A stretch of 64,000 nt of DNA from VXYL01 sp965243095 (lineage in GTDB: Bacteria; Pseudomonadota; Gammaproteobacteria; Pseudomonadales; Azotimanducaceae). The stretch is taken from positions 3,472,001-3,536,000 of the forward strand of contig OZ251530.1 in assembly GCA_965243095.1 (NCBI GenBank), given 5' to 3'. The translations under genes and the position numbers were made by a program. Of this stretch, positions 7,509 through 21,295 are shown piece after piece. The notes beneath the pieces were generated by a model. That model was not told the DNA's origin. It did not search any database and saw only the letters and a list, made by a program, of their open reading frames with translations. How positions within the stretch are numbered: position 1 is the first letter of the stretch; every line of letters begins with the position of its first letter.

Positions 7509-8046
7509 CTAGCGCTAGGAGCGTCTCCTCGGCGACTGCGGGCATGGCGCCTTTGTAGCCGTCCAGTTTGCCGCCCAGCACGATGCGGGCGTCGGTGTGG
7601 GTACACATGAGCTCGCGCATGGCGGTCAAGCCGCCGCGCCACGCCTTGTCGTCCACGGCTCTCGGCGGCACGGTGCGGTGCTCTCCGCAGGGCATCGGGT
7701 GGCCATCGGGCGTCACCAAGATGAGGCGGGCGAATCCTTGCAGCGCCTCGTCCAACTCGCGGATTTCATTGGCGTTCATCGTCGCATGCACGGGCCACGC
7801 CAGGTAGTTGCGCACCGCTTCCTGGCCCGGCCGGTAGCGTAGAGCGAGATCGAACATCAGGCGGGTGAAGCTCCGGTCGCGCAGGTCGCCGGCATAGGCC
7901 AAGGTCGCGCCGGACGACAGCAGGTGGATGGCGTAGGCTGCCATGGCGTCCTTGAGGTGGCCATCGGTGAGGCCGAAGAACCGCATGTCCGGGCTCTCGG
8001 AGATCGAGACGGCGATGTTCCTTGGGGATTGTGGCGCTGCGCGCAT
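7509..8046 (-). pseudogene. N-terminal two thirds of the split SLOG-domain protein
   Basis: From the ATG at 8046 the frame encodes IAVSISESPDMRFFGLTDGH, a SLOG start, then AIHLLSSGATLAYAGDLRDR, ARLILVTPDGHP and ARIVLGGKLDGYKGAMPAVA before it runs into the transposon end at CTAG. IVLGGKLDGYKG is the second SLOG nucleotide-binding turn. The rest of the gene lies at 4211-4476. In the current arrangement translation would continue into the IS end and stop soon after. Standalone SLOG proteins of this layout often sit near TIR or other nucleotide-signalling genes. Confidence 0.82.
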
Positions 8047-8063
8047 TGTTGCGCTTTCGCAAG

Positions 8064-8387
8064 CTATTCGTTCAGGGTGGATACTCGCACAATCGGCGGG
8101 AGGTCGGGCTGGCGGGCCTGCTGGAGAAGCTCGTCGCCCGTTTCGCAGCGCACGATCGCCTCGCCGATCGCGTCCAGCCGTTGCGGGTCGTCCTCCCGCG
8201 CCAACAGTGCGAACAGGCGCTCCGCCGTGGGCGCGTCGAACAGCGTCTCCGCCAAGCGGCGCAGCAACACGCGCTCCCGCTCGATGCTTTGCTGTCGGCC
8301 CTGCTCCACGCCTTGCCGCAGGCCCTGCTCGAAGCCTTCCTGAACCGCTGCCTCCCGCCAGCTAATCACGCGCTCTTCCAATGTCAT
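8064..8387 (-). CDS. Free-standing Rpn C-terminal module, copy C
   Basis: 107 residues from the ATG at 8387: MTLEERVISWREAAVQEGFE, then a Gln/Gly/Glu-rich helix (QGLRQGVEQGRQQ) and a compact end ERERVLLRRLAETLFDAPTA through GDELLQQARQPDL. It is homologous to the last 111 residues of the Rpn protein at 8883-9962. A strong Shine-Dalgarno (GGAGG) lies 8 bases before the ATG. Upstream DNA also retains a decayed stretch of the Rpn gene (NWLWVLWRRLE), so this is a duplicated gene end. By analogy with intragenic RpnS antitoxins of E. coli it could be an antitoxin-like partner. Confidence 0.6.
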   Translation of the reverse strand: MTLEERVISWREAAVQEGFEQGLRQGVEQGRQQSIERERVLLRRLAETLFDAPTAERLFALLAREDDPQRLDAIGEAIVRCETGDELLQQARQPDLPPIVRVSTLNE

Positions 8388-8483
8388 CGCCACATCCTCC
8401 AATGTCAGGCGGCCCGTCCCTGCCGCGCTCCAGGCGCCGCCACAGCACCCACAGCCAGTTGCGGGTCGGCGACGGAGAGTAGG

Positions 8484-8771
8484 TCAGTGGTCGTTCAGTC
8501 CGTCGGTTCCGTGTGCGTTCAGGGTAGGTCGCCGGGCCCGCCGAAGGAGATCATCGCCCGTTTCGCAACGCATGATCGCATCGCTGATCGCGGCGAGCCG
8601 TTGCGGGTCGTTCTCCCGCTGCAACATCGCGAACAGGCGCTCCGCCGTGGGCGCGTCGAACCGCGTCTCCGCCAAGCGGCGGAGCAGCACGCGCTCCCGC
8701 TCGATGCCTTGCTGTCGGCCCTGCTCAACCGCCGCCTCCCGCCAGCCGATCACGCGCTCTTCCAATGTCAT
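8484..8771 (-). CDS. Free-standing Rpn C-terminal module, copy B
   Basis: 95 residues from the ATG at 8771: MTLEERVIGWREAAVEQGRQ then QGIERERVLLRRLAETRFD, ending RRPTLNAHGTDGLNDH. It matches the Rpn C-terminus but with a shorter Gln-rich segment, and its tail is closest to the full gene's tail (FPNAHGTARLNDH). It has the same GGAGG-8-ATG signal as the other two copies. About 80 bp of decayed Rpn sequence (LWVLWRRLE) precedes it. Confidence 0.6.
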   Translation of the reverse strand: MTLEERVIGWREAAVEQGRQQGIERERVLLRRLAETRFDAPTAERLFAMLQRENDPQRLAAISDAIMRCETGDDLLRRARRPTLNAHGTDGLNDH

Positions 8772-8882
8772 CGCCACATCCTCCAATGTCAGTTCCGCCG
8801 GCGGCGCGCCGGCTCGTCCAGCTGCTCTCCAAGCGCCGCCACAGCACCCACAGCCAGTTGCGGGTGTGCGACGAAGAGCAGG

Positions 8883-9218
8883 TCAGTGGTCGTTCAGTCT
8901 GGCGGTTCCGTGTGCGTTCGGGAAGGCCCGGCGGGCCTGCTGGAGAAGCTCGTCGCCCGTTTCGCAACGCACGATCTCCACGCCGATCGCATCCAGCCGT
9001 TGCGGGTTGTCCTCCCGCGCCAACAATGCGAACAGGCGCTCCGCCGTATCCGCGCCGAACCGCACTTCCGCCAAACTGCGCAGCAACACGCGTTCCCGCT
9101 CGATGCCTTGCTCCACGCCTTGCCGCCGGCCCTGCTCCATGCCCTGCCGCAGGCCCTGCTCCACGCCTTGCTGAACCGCCGCCTCCCGCCAGCCGATCAC
9201 GCGCTCTTCCAATGTCAT
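8883..9218 (-). CDS. Putative intragenic small protein (RpnS-like) inside the Rpn gene
   Basis: Inside the Rpn gene, a GGAGG sequence lies 8 bases before an in-frame ATG at 9218, giving a 111-residue product MTLEERVIGWREAAV... identical to the Rpn C-terminus. The same signal is kept at the start of the two free-standing copies (8387 and 8771), which supports its use as a real start. In E. coli Rpn loci an internal start makes an antitoxin that binds and inhibits the full-length nuclease. Confidence 0.55.
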   Translation of the reverse strand: MTLEERVIGWREAAVQQGVEQGLRQGMEQGRRQGVEQGIERERVLLRSLAEVRFGADTAERLFALLAREDNPQRLDAIGVEIVRCETGDELLQQARRAFPNAHGTARLNDH

Positions 9219-9962
9219 CGCCACATCCTCCAATGTCAGTTCCGCCGGCGGCGCCGTCGGCTCTTCCCGGTTGTGCTCCAAGCGCCGCCACAGCACCCAC
9301 AGCCAGTCCGCGAACGCCCGCTTGAGCTCGTCGCGGCCAGAGGCCAGCCACTCCCGCAGCAGCCGCACGACCTCCGCCAAGTCGTCGGGCGAACGGCTTT
9401 GCTCCAGCAGCACGACGGCCCGCGTCAAACGCCGCAGGTGCCTATCGTCCGCCGACGCGCGCCGCTGGTCAAGCACGATGTGGTGCTGCGACGGCTGGTA
9501 CAGAGCAAGGCTCGGGCCCACATCGGCGATCAGCTCGCGCACATCCCTCGCCGCGCGCCACTCCGTGTCGCCGTTGTAAAGCACCACCGGCAGCACCGGC
9601 GGCAGCTCCCCCGCTTTCACCATGCCGGCGCGCAGCAGTTCGTGGTACAGCATCGCCGTGTACTGCAGCACGCGCAGCGCCATGATCTCGTCGGTGGTGG
9701 ACTGGAATTCAAGCAGCACCAGCACATAGAGCCATTCCTCGCGCCCGTCCTCCGGGCGCACCCGCACCCGCCACACGGCGTCGCCGTGCCGTTGTCGGAA
9801 GTCGTCGCTGACGTACGAGGCGGGCAGCCGGCCGAGCGAGGGCCAATCCACCGCGCCGAGCATTTCGGGCGGGCAGACGCTGCGCAGCAGGTCCTCCACC
9901 ATCTCGGCGAAGGCGTAGAGGCGTTTGTAGATCGGGTCGCTGCCGGGGATCGTTTGGCTCAT
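8883..9962 (-). CDS. Rpn-family recombination-promoting nuclease (PD-(D/E)XK)
   Basis: 359 residues. The N-terminal domain has the Rpn layout: SDPIYKRLYAFAEMVEDLLR, RHGDAVWRVRV (Asp61) and LYVLVLLEFQS with the catalytic E-x-Q at 85-87, then LRVLQYTAMLYHELL. Rpn proteins are DNA endonucleases; E. coli members are toxic, act against phage and are held in check by a small protein made from inside the same gene. The C-terminal 111 residues (from MTLEERVIGW) form such a module, with a Gln/Gly-rich linker. The ATG at 9962 lies at the start of the conserved N-terminus. Two further copies of the C-terminal module follow downstream. Confidence 0.85.
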   Translation of the reverse strand: MSQTIPGSDPIYKRLYAFAEMVEDLLRSVCPPEMLGAVDWPSLGRLPASYVSDDFRQRHGDAVWRVRVRPEDGREEWLYVLVLLEFQSTTDEIMALRVLQYTAMLYHELLRAGMVKAGELPPVLPVVLYNGDTEWRAARDVRELIADVGPSLALYQPSQHHIVLDQRRASADDRHLRRLTRAVVLLEQSRSPDDLAEVVRLLREWLASGRDELKRAFADWLWVLWRRLEHNREEPTAPPAELTLEDVAMTLEERVIGWREAAVQQGVEQGLRQGMEQGRRQGVEQGIERERVLLRSLAEVRFGADTAERLFALLAREDNPQRLDAIGVEIVRCETGDELLQQARRAFPNAHGTARLNDH

Positions 9963-10148
9963 GGGGGGTCACGATACCCACTCCGCAGTGACCGATTTGT
10001 AAGATATTTGCGCTTTTTTGAATAAGAGATCGCCCCGGTCGCTCTGTAGGACATTCGCCATTCGGCGGGAGTGGCGGCCTCCCAGAGCGCGCAGTTAACG
10101 ATGTGGGCCGTGGTGTTCCGTCGCGGCATGCCAGCGACTTCCAAACGG

Positions 10149-11042
10149 CTACGCGGATGGAACCCCGGCTGCCGGGCTCGGCGGTACGCCCGCTTCACGG
10201 CGCAGCATCGACGCGTCAACCCGCCGCCGCCGCACCCACTCGGCCCGTACGCGCTCGTGAAAGAGCGCGTTGGAAGCGGTCGATACGTTGCGGGCCTCTT
10301 GGAGCACCGAATCCAAGTCGCCATCGGTGGCGAATCGGTTGCGCAGCCGGATGGCGGTTTGCGGCATGGTCGCGCCGTCCAGCCTTTCGCAGAGGCTGGC
10401 GAGCAGGCGCTCGGTTTCGCCAGTGTTCAGTTCCCGGCCATCGTCCGGCCAAGCGGACGCCAAAGCCATCACCAAGAGCGCTCGGGAACCCTCGCCGCAA
10501 GCGTGCGCCGCAAGCAAGGCGTCGTCCGCCACCAGCAGCAAGCCGGCGTTGCGCCCGAAGACCTCGCGCACCAAGCCGTTGATCTCGATGTGATCCACGC
10601 TGCGCATGTTGTTGCTGACGATCACGTCCATGCCGGCGGCCAGCCCTTGCGCCAACACGATGGCGTCCGAGTGCGCCGTGATCTCGTCCACGTTGTTGAG
10701 CAGGGGGAAGCACGGCAGCGTGAACTGGAGGATGATCTCGCCGACACGCTCGCGGGCGTCTTTGTTGAGAAGCACCTTCTCGAAAGGCGACTGCGGTGCC
10801 CGAACGATCGCCGCCCACGCCTCGCACTGCGCGCGGGCACTCGGCAGCGTCTTCGGCGCTTCGAACTCGGGCGTTGCCGTCAACTCGGCGAACACTTGCG
10901 GCAGCAAGGCTGTGCGCTGGCCGGAGAGCTCCGTCCACAGCGTCATCAAACGGCGCTGCGTGGGCCGGGTGAGCATGTTGGTGTCGAAGGCGATACCTCG
11001 GCCGCTAGGCACGCGTACGCTGGGTTGTGTGCTGGCGGGCAT
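10149..11042 (-). CDS. PIN-like domain protein
   Basis: 297 residues. RGIAFDTNMLTRPTQ near the N-terminus is the first PIN strand with its Asp-Thr-Asn; ALLPQVFAELTAT gives the conserved Glu; AHSDAIVLAQGLAAGMDVIV followed by SNNM gives the later acidic residues. PIN domains are metal-dependent RNases. The protein is longer than a typical VapC (about 130) and carries an additional C-terminal region (from about 200) of unknown function. A small gene of unknown function lies upstream at 11082-11306 in the same direction, 39 bp away. Confidence 0.55.
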   Translation of the reverse strand: MPASTQPSVRVPSGRGIAFDTNMLTRPTQRRLMTLWTELSGQRTALLPQVFAELTATPEFEAPKTLPSARAQCEAWAAIVRAPQSPFEKVLLNKDARERVGEIILQFTLPCFPLLNNVDEITAHSDAIVLAQGLAAGMDVIVSNNMRSVDHIEINGLVREVFGRNAGLLLVADDALLAAHACGEGSRALLVMALASAWPDDGRELNTGETERLLASLCERLDGATMPQTAIRLRNRFATDGDLDSVLQEARNVSTASNALFHERVRAEWVRRRRVDASMLRREAGVPPSPAAGVPSA

Positions 11043-11081
11043 GGTATTGCCGTTGCGACGCTCCGCTGCCGGGCGGCTAGT

Positions 11082-11306
11082 TCAACTTCCGAGCAGGCGC
11101 TTGGGGTCTGCCATCGGCAGCACCAGCCGCCGCGCCGCGTCTGCGTCTCGGCCTCGGCCGGTGGCGGCGAGGTATCGCTGCCAAGAGCTTGCCGGCGGCG
11201 GATCTTCGCCACGCGGCACCGCCCGGTGGTCCAACTGCCCATGCGGGATGGTGTTGATGTAGCACATGGCCGCAAAGCCCTTGCGACCATCCTTCGGATA
11301 GCCCAT
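11082..11306 (-). CDS. Small hypothetical protein upstream of the PIN-like gene
   Basis: 74 residues, MGYPKDGRKGFAAMCYINTI..., rich in Arg and Asp. A possible ribosome site (GAGGGA) lies about 7 bases before the ATG. It shares direction with the PIN-like gene and diverges from the HTH gene at 11410, so it could be the antitoxin of the PIN-like protein. No family recognised; the reading frame could be spurious. Confidence 0.35.
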   Translation of the reverse strand: MGYPKDGRKGFAAMCYINTIPHGQLDHRAVPRGEDPPPASSWQRYLAATGRGRDADAARRLVLPMADPKRLLGS

Positions 11307-11409
11307 GTCACGTTCCCTCACACCTTTGGCTGGCAGCAAGAGGCGCAGCCCTTCGCTCTCGAACGATTCGTGCGCTATCGTAGCACCGTGGCACCTAGCG
11401 AGCGGAGAG

Positions 11410-11961
11410 ATGGCGTCCGAAATAGCGAGAGAGCGGATGCTCTACGGCGAGCCGTCCAGCGAGTTGACCGCAGCCGAGCGCGAGGTGCTCATCAAGGGCG
11501 GCGTACGTTTGAACGCGGAACCAGCGGGCGAGCCCTTGGCGGCAACAACGGCCCAGTTCGCCGCTCTAGTGAGCACCAGCCTCACCACGAAGGATGCGGC
11601 TGCGCACTTGGGCATGCGGGAGAGCCGCATCCGGCGGATGATCGCCCGGCGCACGTTGTACAGCGTGCTGCTCGACAATCGCCGGCACATCCCCGCATTC
11701 CAGTTCCCCCAACAGGGCGGTTCCATGCGAGGAACGGGCCCTTCGCGCTCCCTCGGTGGGGGCGCTTTGATACCGAACATCGGCAAAGTGAATGCCGCTC
11801 TGCCCGAAGACCTGCATCCCGTCGAGGTGCTGGCGTGGTACACGCAGCCACACGCGGACCTCTTCATAGGCGACGATGTGGACGCCCGCGTCAACCCTTT
11901 GGTTTGGCTGCGCAGCGGCGGGGATGTGGACAGGGTGGCGCGGCTGGCGCGGAGGCTCTAG
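11410..11961 (+). CDS. HTH DNA-binding antitoxin-like protein with an inserted palindromic element
   Basis: 183 residues. The centre SLTTKDAAAHLGMRESRIRR is a helix-turn-helix, followed by MIARRTLYSVLLDNRRHIPA. The end (DLHPVEVLAWYTQPHADLFI, then WLRSGGDVDRVARLARRL) resembles the toxin-binding tail of Xre/MbcA-type antitoxins that pair with RES toxins. No RES toxin lies next to it. Residues about 106-119 (MRGTGPSRSLGGGA) are not expected in the family; they are encoded by a copy of the palindromic element at 11725-11766, in frame. Start chosen at the ATG at 11410, after GCGGAGAG. Confidence 0.6.
   Translation: MASEIARERMLYGEPSSELTAAEREVLIKGGVRLNAEPAGEPLAATTAQFAALVSTSLTTKDAAAHLGMRESRIRRMIARRTLYSVLLDNRRHIPAFQFPQQGGSMRGTGPSRSLGGGALIPNIGKVNAALPEDLHPVEVLAWYTQPHADLFIGDDVDARVNPLVWLRSGGDVDRVARLARRL
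11725..11766 (+). repeat. In-frame palindromic coding element, copy 1
   Basis: ATGCGAGGAACGGGCCCTTC... aligns with the elements at 34870-34911 and 50834-50875 over about 42 bp (shared pattern TGCGAGG..C..GCCC.TCGCGCTCCC..GG). This copy is the most diverged and its palindrome is imperfect. It adds about 14 residues to the HTH protein without breaking the frame. Confidence 0.6.
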
Positions 11962-12010
11962 GTTCGTTGGGTGGCGACACCGCGATCCGCTCGGACACTG
12001 GAAGAACGGC

Positions 12011-12295
12011 ATGACGCATCGCATCAACGTCCTCGTTGAAGACGACATCTGGAGCTTGTTGCAGCGCATGCCGCAAGGCGACCGCAGCCGCACCATCAAC
12101 GTGGCGTTGCGGGAATGGGCGCAAAAGCGCCGCCGGCTGGACGCCGCGGCCGAAATGGATCGCCTGCGGAGGGATCCCGCGCTGCCCGCCATCTCCACGG
12201 CGGAAATCGTCCGCTGGATTCGAGAGGATCGGGAAGGGTCCCTTGATGGCCAACGCTTTGGTCGTCCCCGACGCTTCGGTGACTCTGAAGGGTAG
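12011..12295 (+). CDS. Ribbon-helix-helix antitoxin (VapB type)
   Basis: 94 residues beginning MTHRINVLVEDDIWSLLQRM followed by GDRSRTINVALREWAQKRR, a CopG/RHH DNA-binding start. The C-terminus (about 55-80, ISTAEIVRWIREDREG) would bind the toxin. The gene overlaps the start of a VapC-like frame at 12246 in the usual vapBC manner, but that toxin is truncated, so this antitoxin is probably an orphan. Confidence 0.6.
   Translation: MTHRINVLVEDDIWSLLQRMPQGDRSRTINVALREWAQKRRRLDAAAEMDRLRRDPALPAISTAEIVRWIREDREGSLDGQRFGRPRRFGDSEG
12246..12290 (+). pseudogene. Truncated VapC (PIN) toxin, first 15 codons only
   Basis: The ATG at 12246 begins MANALVVPDASVTLK, a typical VapC N-terminus with the first catalytic Asp. 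Then the similarity stops abruptly and the frame continues into unrelated sequence (GSQTPSASS...). A deletion has removed the rest of the toxin, leaving the antitoxin gene that overlaps it. Confidence 0.6.
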
Positions 12296-12372
12296 TCAGA
12301 CACCATCAGCGAGTTCCTCGGTAAGCACGAGGATAGCCGGCGCGTCCGCGCCATCACCACAAGCGTGAAGCA

Positions 12373-12782
12373 CTACGCCAACTGCGTCTTGAAGGCCGTG
12401 GGCGTCAAGATGGGAATGTTGAGCCTTGGCGCGAGATCGAGTAGGTCGCCATCGCCAGTCACGAGGGCATCGGCACCTGCTGAGACGGCCAACTCGAGGA
12501 ACATGCGGTCGTCGGGATCGCGGCAGTCGGGGATGTCAACCGCACGGTCAAGTACTCCCCCAGCACCCTCTCGCGTTCGGGTTCGCTGAGCCGGAATTTG
12601 GGATAGCCGAGCACGCGGATAAGCTCCGTTGCGGTTTGAGCGCTCGCCAGTGGTGTGGTGCGCCTGAACTGCCACGCCTCAACGAGCCAAGCCAGCGAAC
12701 GGCCGCCGAACAGCAGCGTGGAGACAAGCACGTTGGTGTCCAGCACGATGCGCGGCTGGATCAGTCGCGTCGCCTCGCCCAC
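12373..12782 (-). pseudogene. PIN-domain toxin, frameshifted
   Basis: Two overlapping frames make one PIN toxin. The first (from 12782) reads IQPRIVLDTNVLVSTLLFGG and on to RVLGEYLTVRL; the second (to 12373) reads VDIPDCRDPDDRMFLELAVS then AGADALVTGDGDLLDL and PILTPTAFKTQL. The break is near 12540. All acidic residues of the PIN site are present across the two frames. The start overlaps the AbrB-like antitoxin gene by 22 bp, so this was a type II toxin-antitoxin pair; the toxin is probably dead. Confidence 0.78.
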
Positions 12783-13006
12783 GCCACCGCATCCCGCACA
12801 TCCTCCTCCGTGATGCCCAGCTCCGCCAGCTTTTGGCGCACCGCATCCAATCGGCCGCTACGCACGGGCGTGAGGATGATCCTACCGCCCTCCTCGCTCA
12901 CGTTGAAGCTGTCCACGCCCGGGAACGAGGTCAATAGCTCGTCGGGCAGCGTGAGTTGCTTCGCTCCGATCAGTTTCGCTAGCACGGGATTGGTCCAACT
13001 GGCCAA
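12761..13006 (-). CDS. AbrB/MazE-like antitoxin of the broken PIN pair
   Basis: 81 residues. LAKLIGAKQLTLPDELLTSF resembles a swapped-hairpin AbrB DNA-binding domain; the tail LDAVRQKLAELGITEEDVRD would bind the toxin. It lies immediately upstream of, and overlaps, the frameshifted PIN toxin gene. Confidence 0.65.
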   Translation of the reverse strand: MASWTNPVLAKLIGAKQLTLPDELLTSFPGVDSFNVSEEGGRIILTPVRSGRLDAVRQKLAELGITEEDVRDAVAWARRRD

Positions 13007-13039
13007 GTCTAGGGCTGCATTCTACGCTATGTTGGCGGC

Positions 13040-13270
13040 GTGACCACCCCGATCTCCCCCATTGGCGGCGAAGATCCCGACAGCCGCATCACCACCAACC
13101 CCGCGCAGTGTGGCGGCCGGCCATGCGTTCGCGGCATGCGAATCCGTGTGACGGATGTGCTTGATTTGCTTGGAGAAGGGCTCTCTGCAAAGGAGATTCT
13201 GGCAGAGCTGCCGGACTTGGAGGCCGACGACGTGCGCGCTTGCGTCCAGTTCGCACGTCGTCGCGTTTGA
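13040..13270 (+). CDS. DUF433 antitoxin-like protein
   Basis: 76 residues from a GTG start. The string RITTNPAQCGGRPCVRGMRI then VTDVLDLLGEGLSAKEILAE is the DUF433 signature, a small winged-helix antitoxin usually followed directly by a DUF5615 PIN-like toxin. Here the expected toxin start is absent and a gene on the other strand follows, so it appears to be an orphan. It diverges from the AbrB antitoxin at 13006. Confidence 0.75.
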   Translation: MTTPISPIGGEDPDSRITTNPAQCGGRPCVRGMRIRVTDVLDLLGEGLSAKEILAELPDLEADDVRACVQFARRRV

Positions 13271-13305
13271 TCGCACGGTCTTGGCAGATCAACGTGGGAG
13301 GTTCC

Positions 13306-14072
13306 TCAACAGTGCTCCCACTCTCGGCCCCAGTATCCCTTCACGCAGATGTCTCTCACATCGCCACCCTTGGTCGCCAGGAGGACACCTTCAAGCGGGT
13401 GCCTCGCCTGTAGAGAGTAGGGATAGTACGCAATACCAGAAGCGTATTGGCCATCGAATCCTAGGAGCCGCCGCAGCCCACTCCAACCTTGCCGCCAAGT
13501 GTCTGGCAAATCGGTTTGGTGCGGATGGTGCAAGACCATGGTGGGGTTGAAGCGACGCGCAAGGTTGTCCATGTCCTGCCAACGCCGCCGTCTTTTGTTC
13601 TTCGCGTGATATCGACCCCGCCCGTTGAACACGTTGAGGTCATGGCACCCCATCAGCAAAACGCGGTGTCCCGCCGCACAGAGCAAGTGAGATTCAAGGC
13701 ATGGCTCTTGAACCAAGACGCGCTCTTCTTGACCAGGCCGAGGGTAGGACTTGCCGGTCCAACGGACGATCGCGCCTTTGTCGAGATCCACTACGGCCAC
13801 CAGTTCGGCCCTCGTATCGGAGCCGCCAGCCATCTTCGATTGGCCCTTTGGAACAAGATCAACACCAACGGTCAGAAAGCGTGCTCGGGCATTCGCGCTT
13901 GGATGAAGCCGCCTGGCGTGACAGCGAACAGGACTCGCGAAGCGGGCCAGCGATGGTTCGCCGCTTGATTCAGCATCTTGCTGGCCAAGTCGTAATTCGG
14001 GCTGATCGGCAGATCGCCGCGCCACTTCTGAGGGCTGCCGACGACGACAATACGAACGATGATCTCTAACAT
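13306..14072 (-). pseudogene. Unrecognised protein, frameshifted once
   Basis: The ATG at 14072 starts MLEIIVRIVVVGSPQKWRGD and continues to FIQARMPEHAF, where the frame stops at 13872. One base away the next frame continues RARFLTVGVDLVPKGQSKMA through VLLMGCHDLNVFNGRGRYH, VLHHPHQTDLPDTW and on to the stop at 13306. The total would be about 255 residues. His/Asp-rich motifs (GCHDLN, LHHPHQTD) suggest a metal-dependent hydrolase, but I cannot name a family. It lies 165 bp from the start of the large helicase and diverges from it. Confidence 0.5.
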
Positions 14073-14236
14073 CAATGAACCTCGCTAAGCGATGGGGCAC
14101 CGGCCCCGACGGCGTCCGAGCATAGCACCAGCGGGGATCGCGCACCGCATGGCCGAACCTGCCGTGATCCTCAGCTCGCATCAAACTGTGCGACCATCCA
14201 CGCACCGCCGTAAGAAACCGCGAAGCCCACCCCACC

Positions 14237-20731
<6,495 letters not shown>

Positions 20732-20766
20732 CGTCGCCCGCCCAGCACATCACCAGAGGCAACGTC

Positions 20767-21144
20767 ATGGTCATCGCACTCATCCATTGGAAGATCAAGC
20801 CCGATTCGGTTGCCGAGTTCCTCCACTACTGGCAAGAGGAAGCTATCGTCCAAGACAGAAGCGGCTTGATCGGAGAGTTCCTCTCAGAAGCGTGCGACGC
20901 TAGGGAGATCCCTTGGATTACTTGGGATCTCACCGGATGCGAAGGCGTGTATCGCTCGTTCATCAATGTCGGACTGTGGGACAACGCAGACGACTTCCAT
21001 GACCAGATCGCCAAGTACTTCGTCGCGTCGGGAGAACCGAAGAGTTTCGAGCACGAAGTAAGGACACGCACAATCCTCCGCCCAACTTGCTGGCGAATCG
21101 GGGACTCCAAACTCCCACTGCATGACAGTGGGAGCACGGTCTAG
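20767..21144 (+). CDS. Small ABM-fold (ferredoxin-like) protein, unknown role
   Basis: 125 residues: MVIALIHWKIKPDSVAEFLH, then VYRSFINVGLWDNADDFHDQ and FEHEVRTRTILRPTCWRIGD. The pattern (strand, helix, two strands, helix, strand) fits the dimeric alpha+beta barrel of antibiotic-biosynthesis monooxygenases (ABM/EthD). It starts 35 bp after the giant helicase and runs in the same direction, so it is likely co-transcribed. No cofactor motif is clear; in this setting a sensor or structural role is as likely as an enzymatic one. Confidence 0.6.
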   Translation: MVIALIHWKIKPDSVAEFLHYWQEEAIVQDRSGLIGEFLSEACDAREIPWITWDLTGCEGVYRSFINVGLWDNADDFHDQIAKYFVASGEPKSFEHEVRTRTILRPTCWRIGDSKLPLHDSGSTV

Positions 21145-21295
21145 GGGCCGCTGCCGCCCCCATTTCCAGCTATAGAGCACGCCGATGTACCGTCCGGCTC
21201 CAATCCCTATGCGCGCCGCTTCTTCCTATCCGTTTCAGTCGCGCATCCGCCTACCGCGACACCTTGACGGCCACGGGCAGTTTTGCGCTCTCTCA

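Noticed and set aside
8022..10025. A 667-codon plus-strand frame over the Rpn region
   Set aside because: Antisense to the Rpn gene and its copies; the repeats in it merely mirror the repeated C-terminal modules.
9959..10129. A 56-codon frame upstream of Rpn whose stop overlaps the Rpn start
   Set aside because: The ATGA overlap is attractive, but the peptide has no family signature and no clear ribosome site; left out of the gene list.
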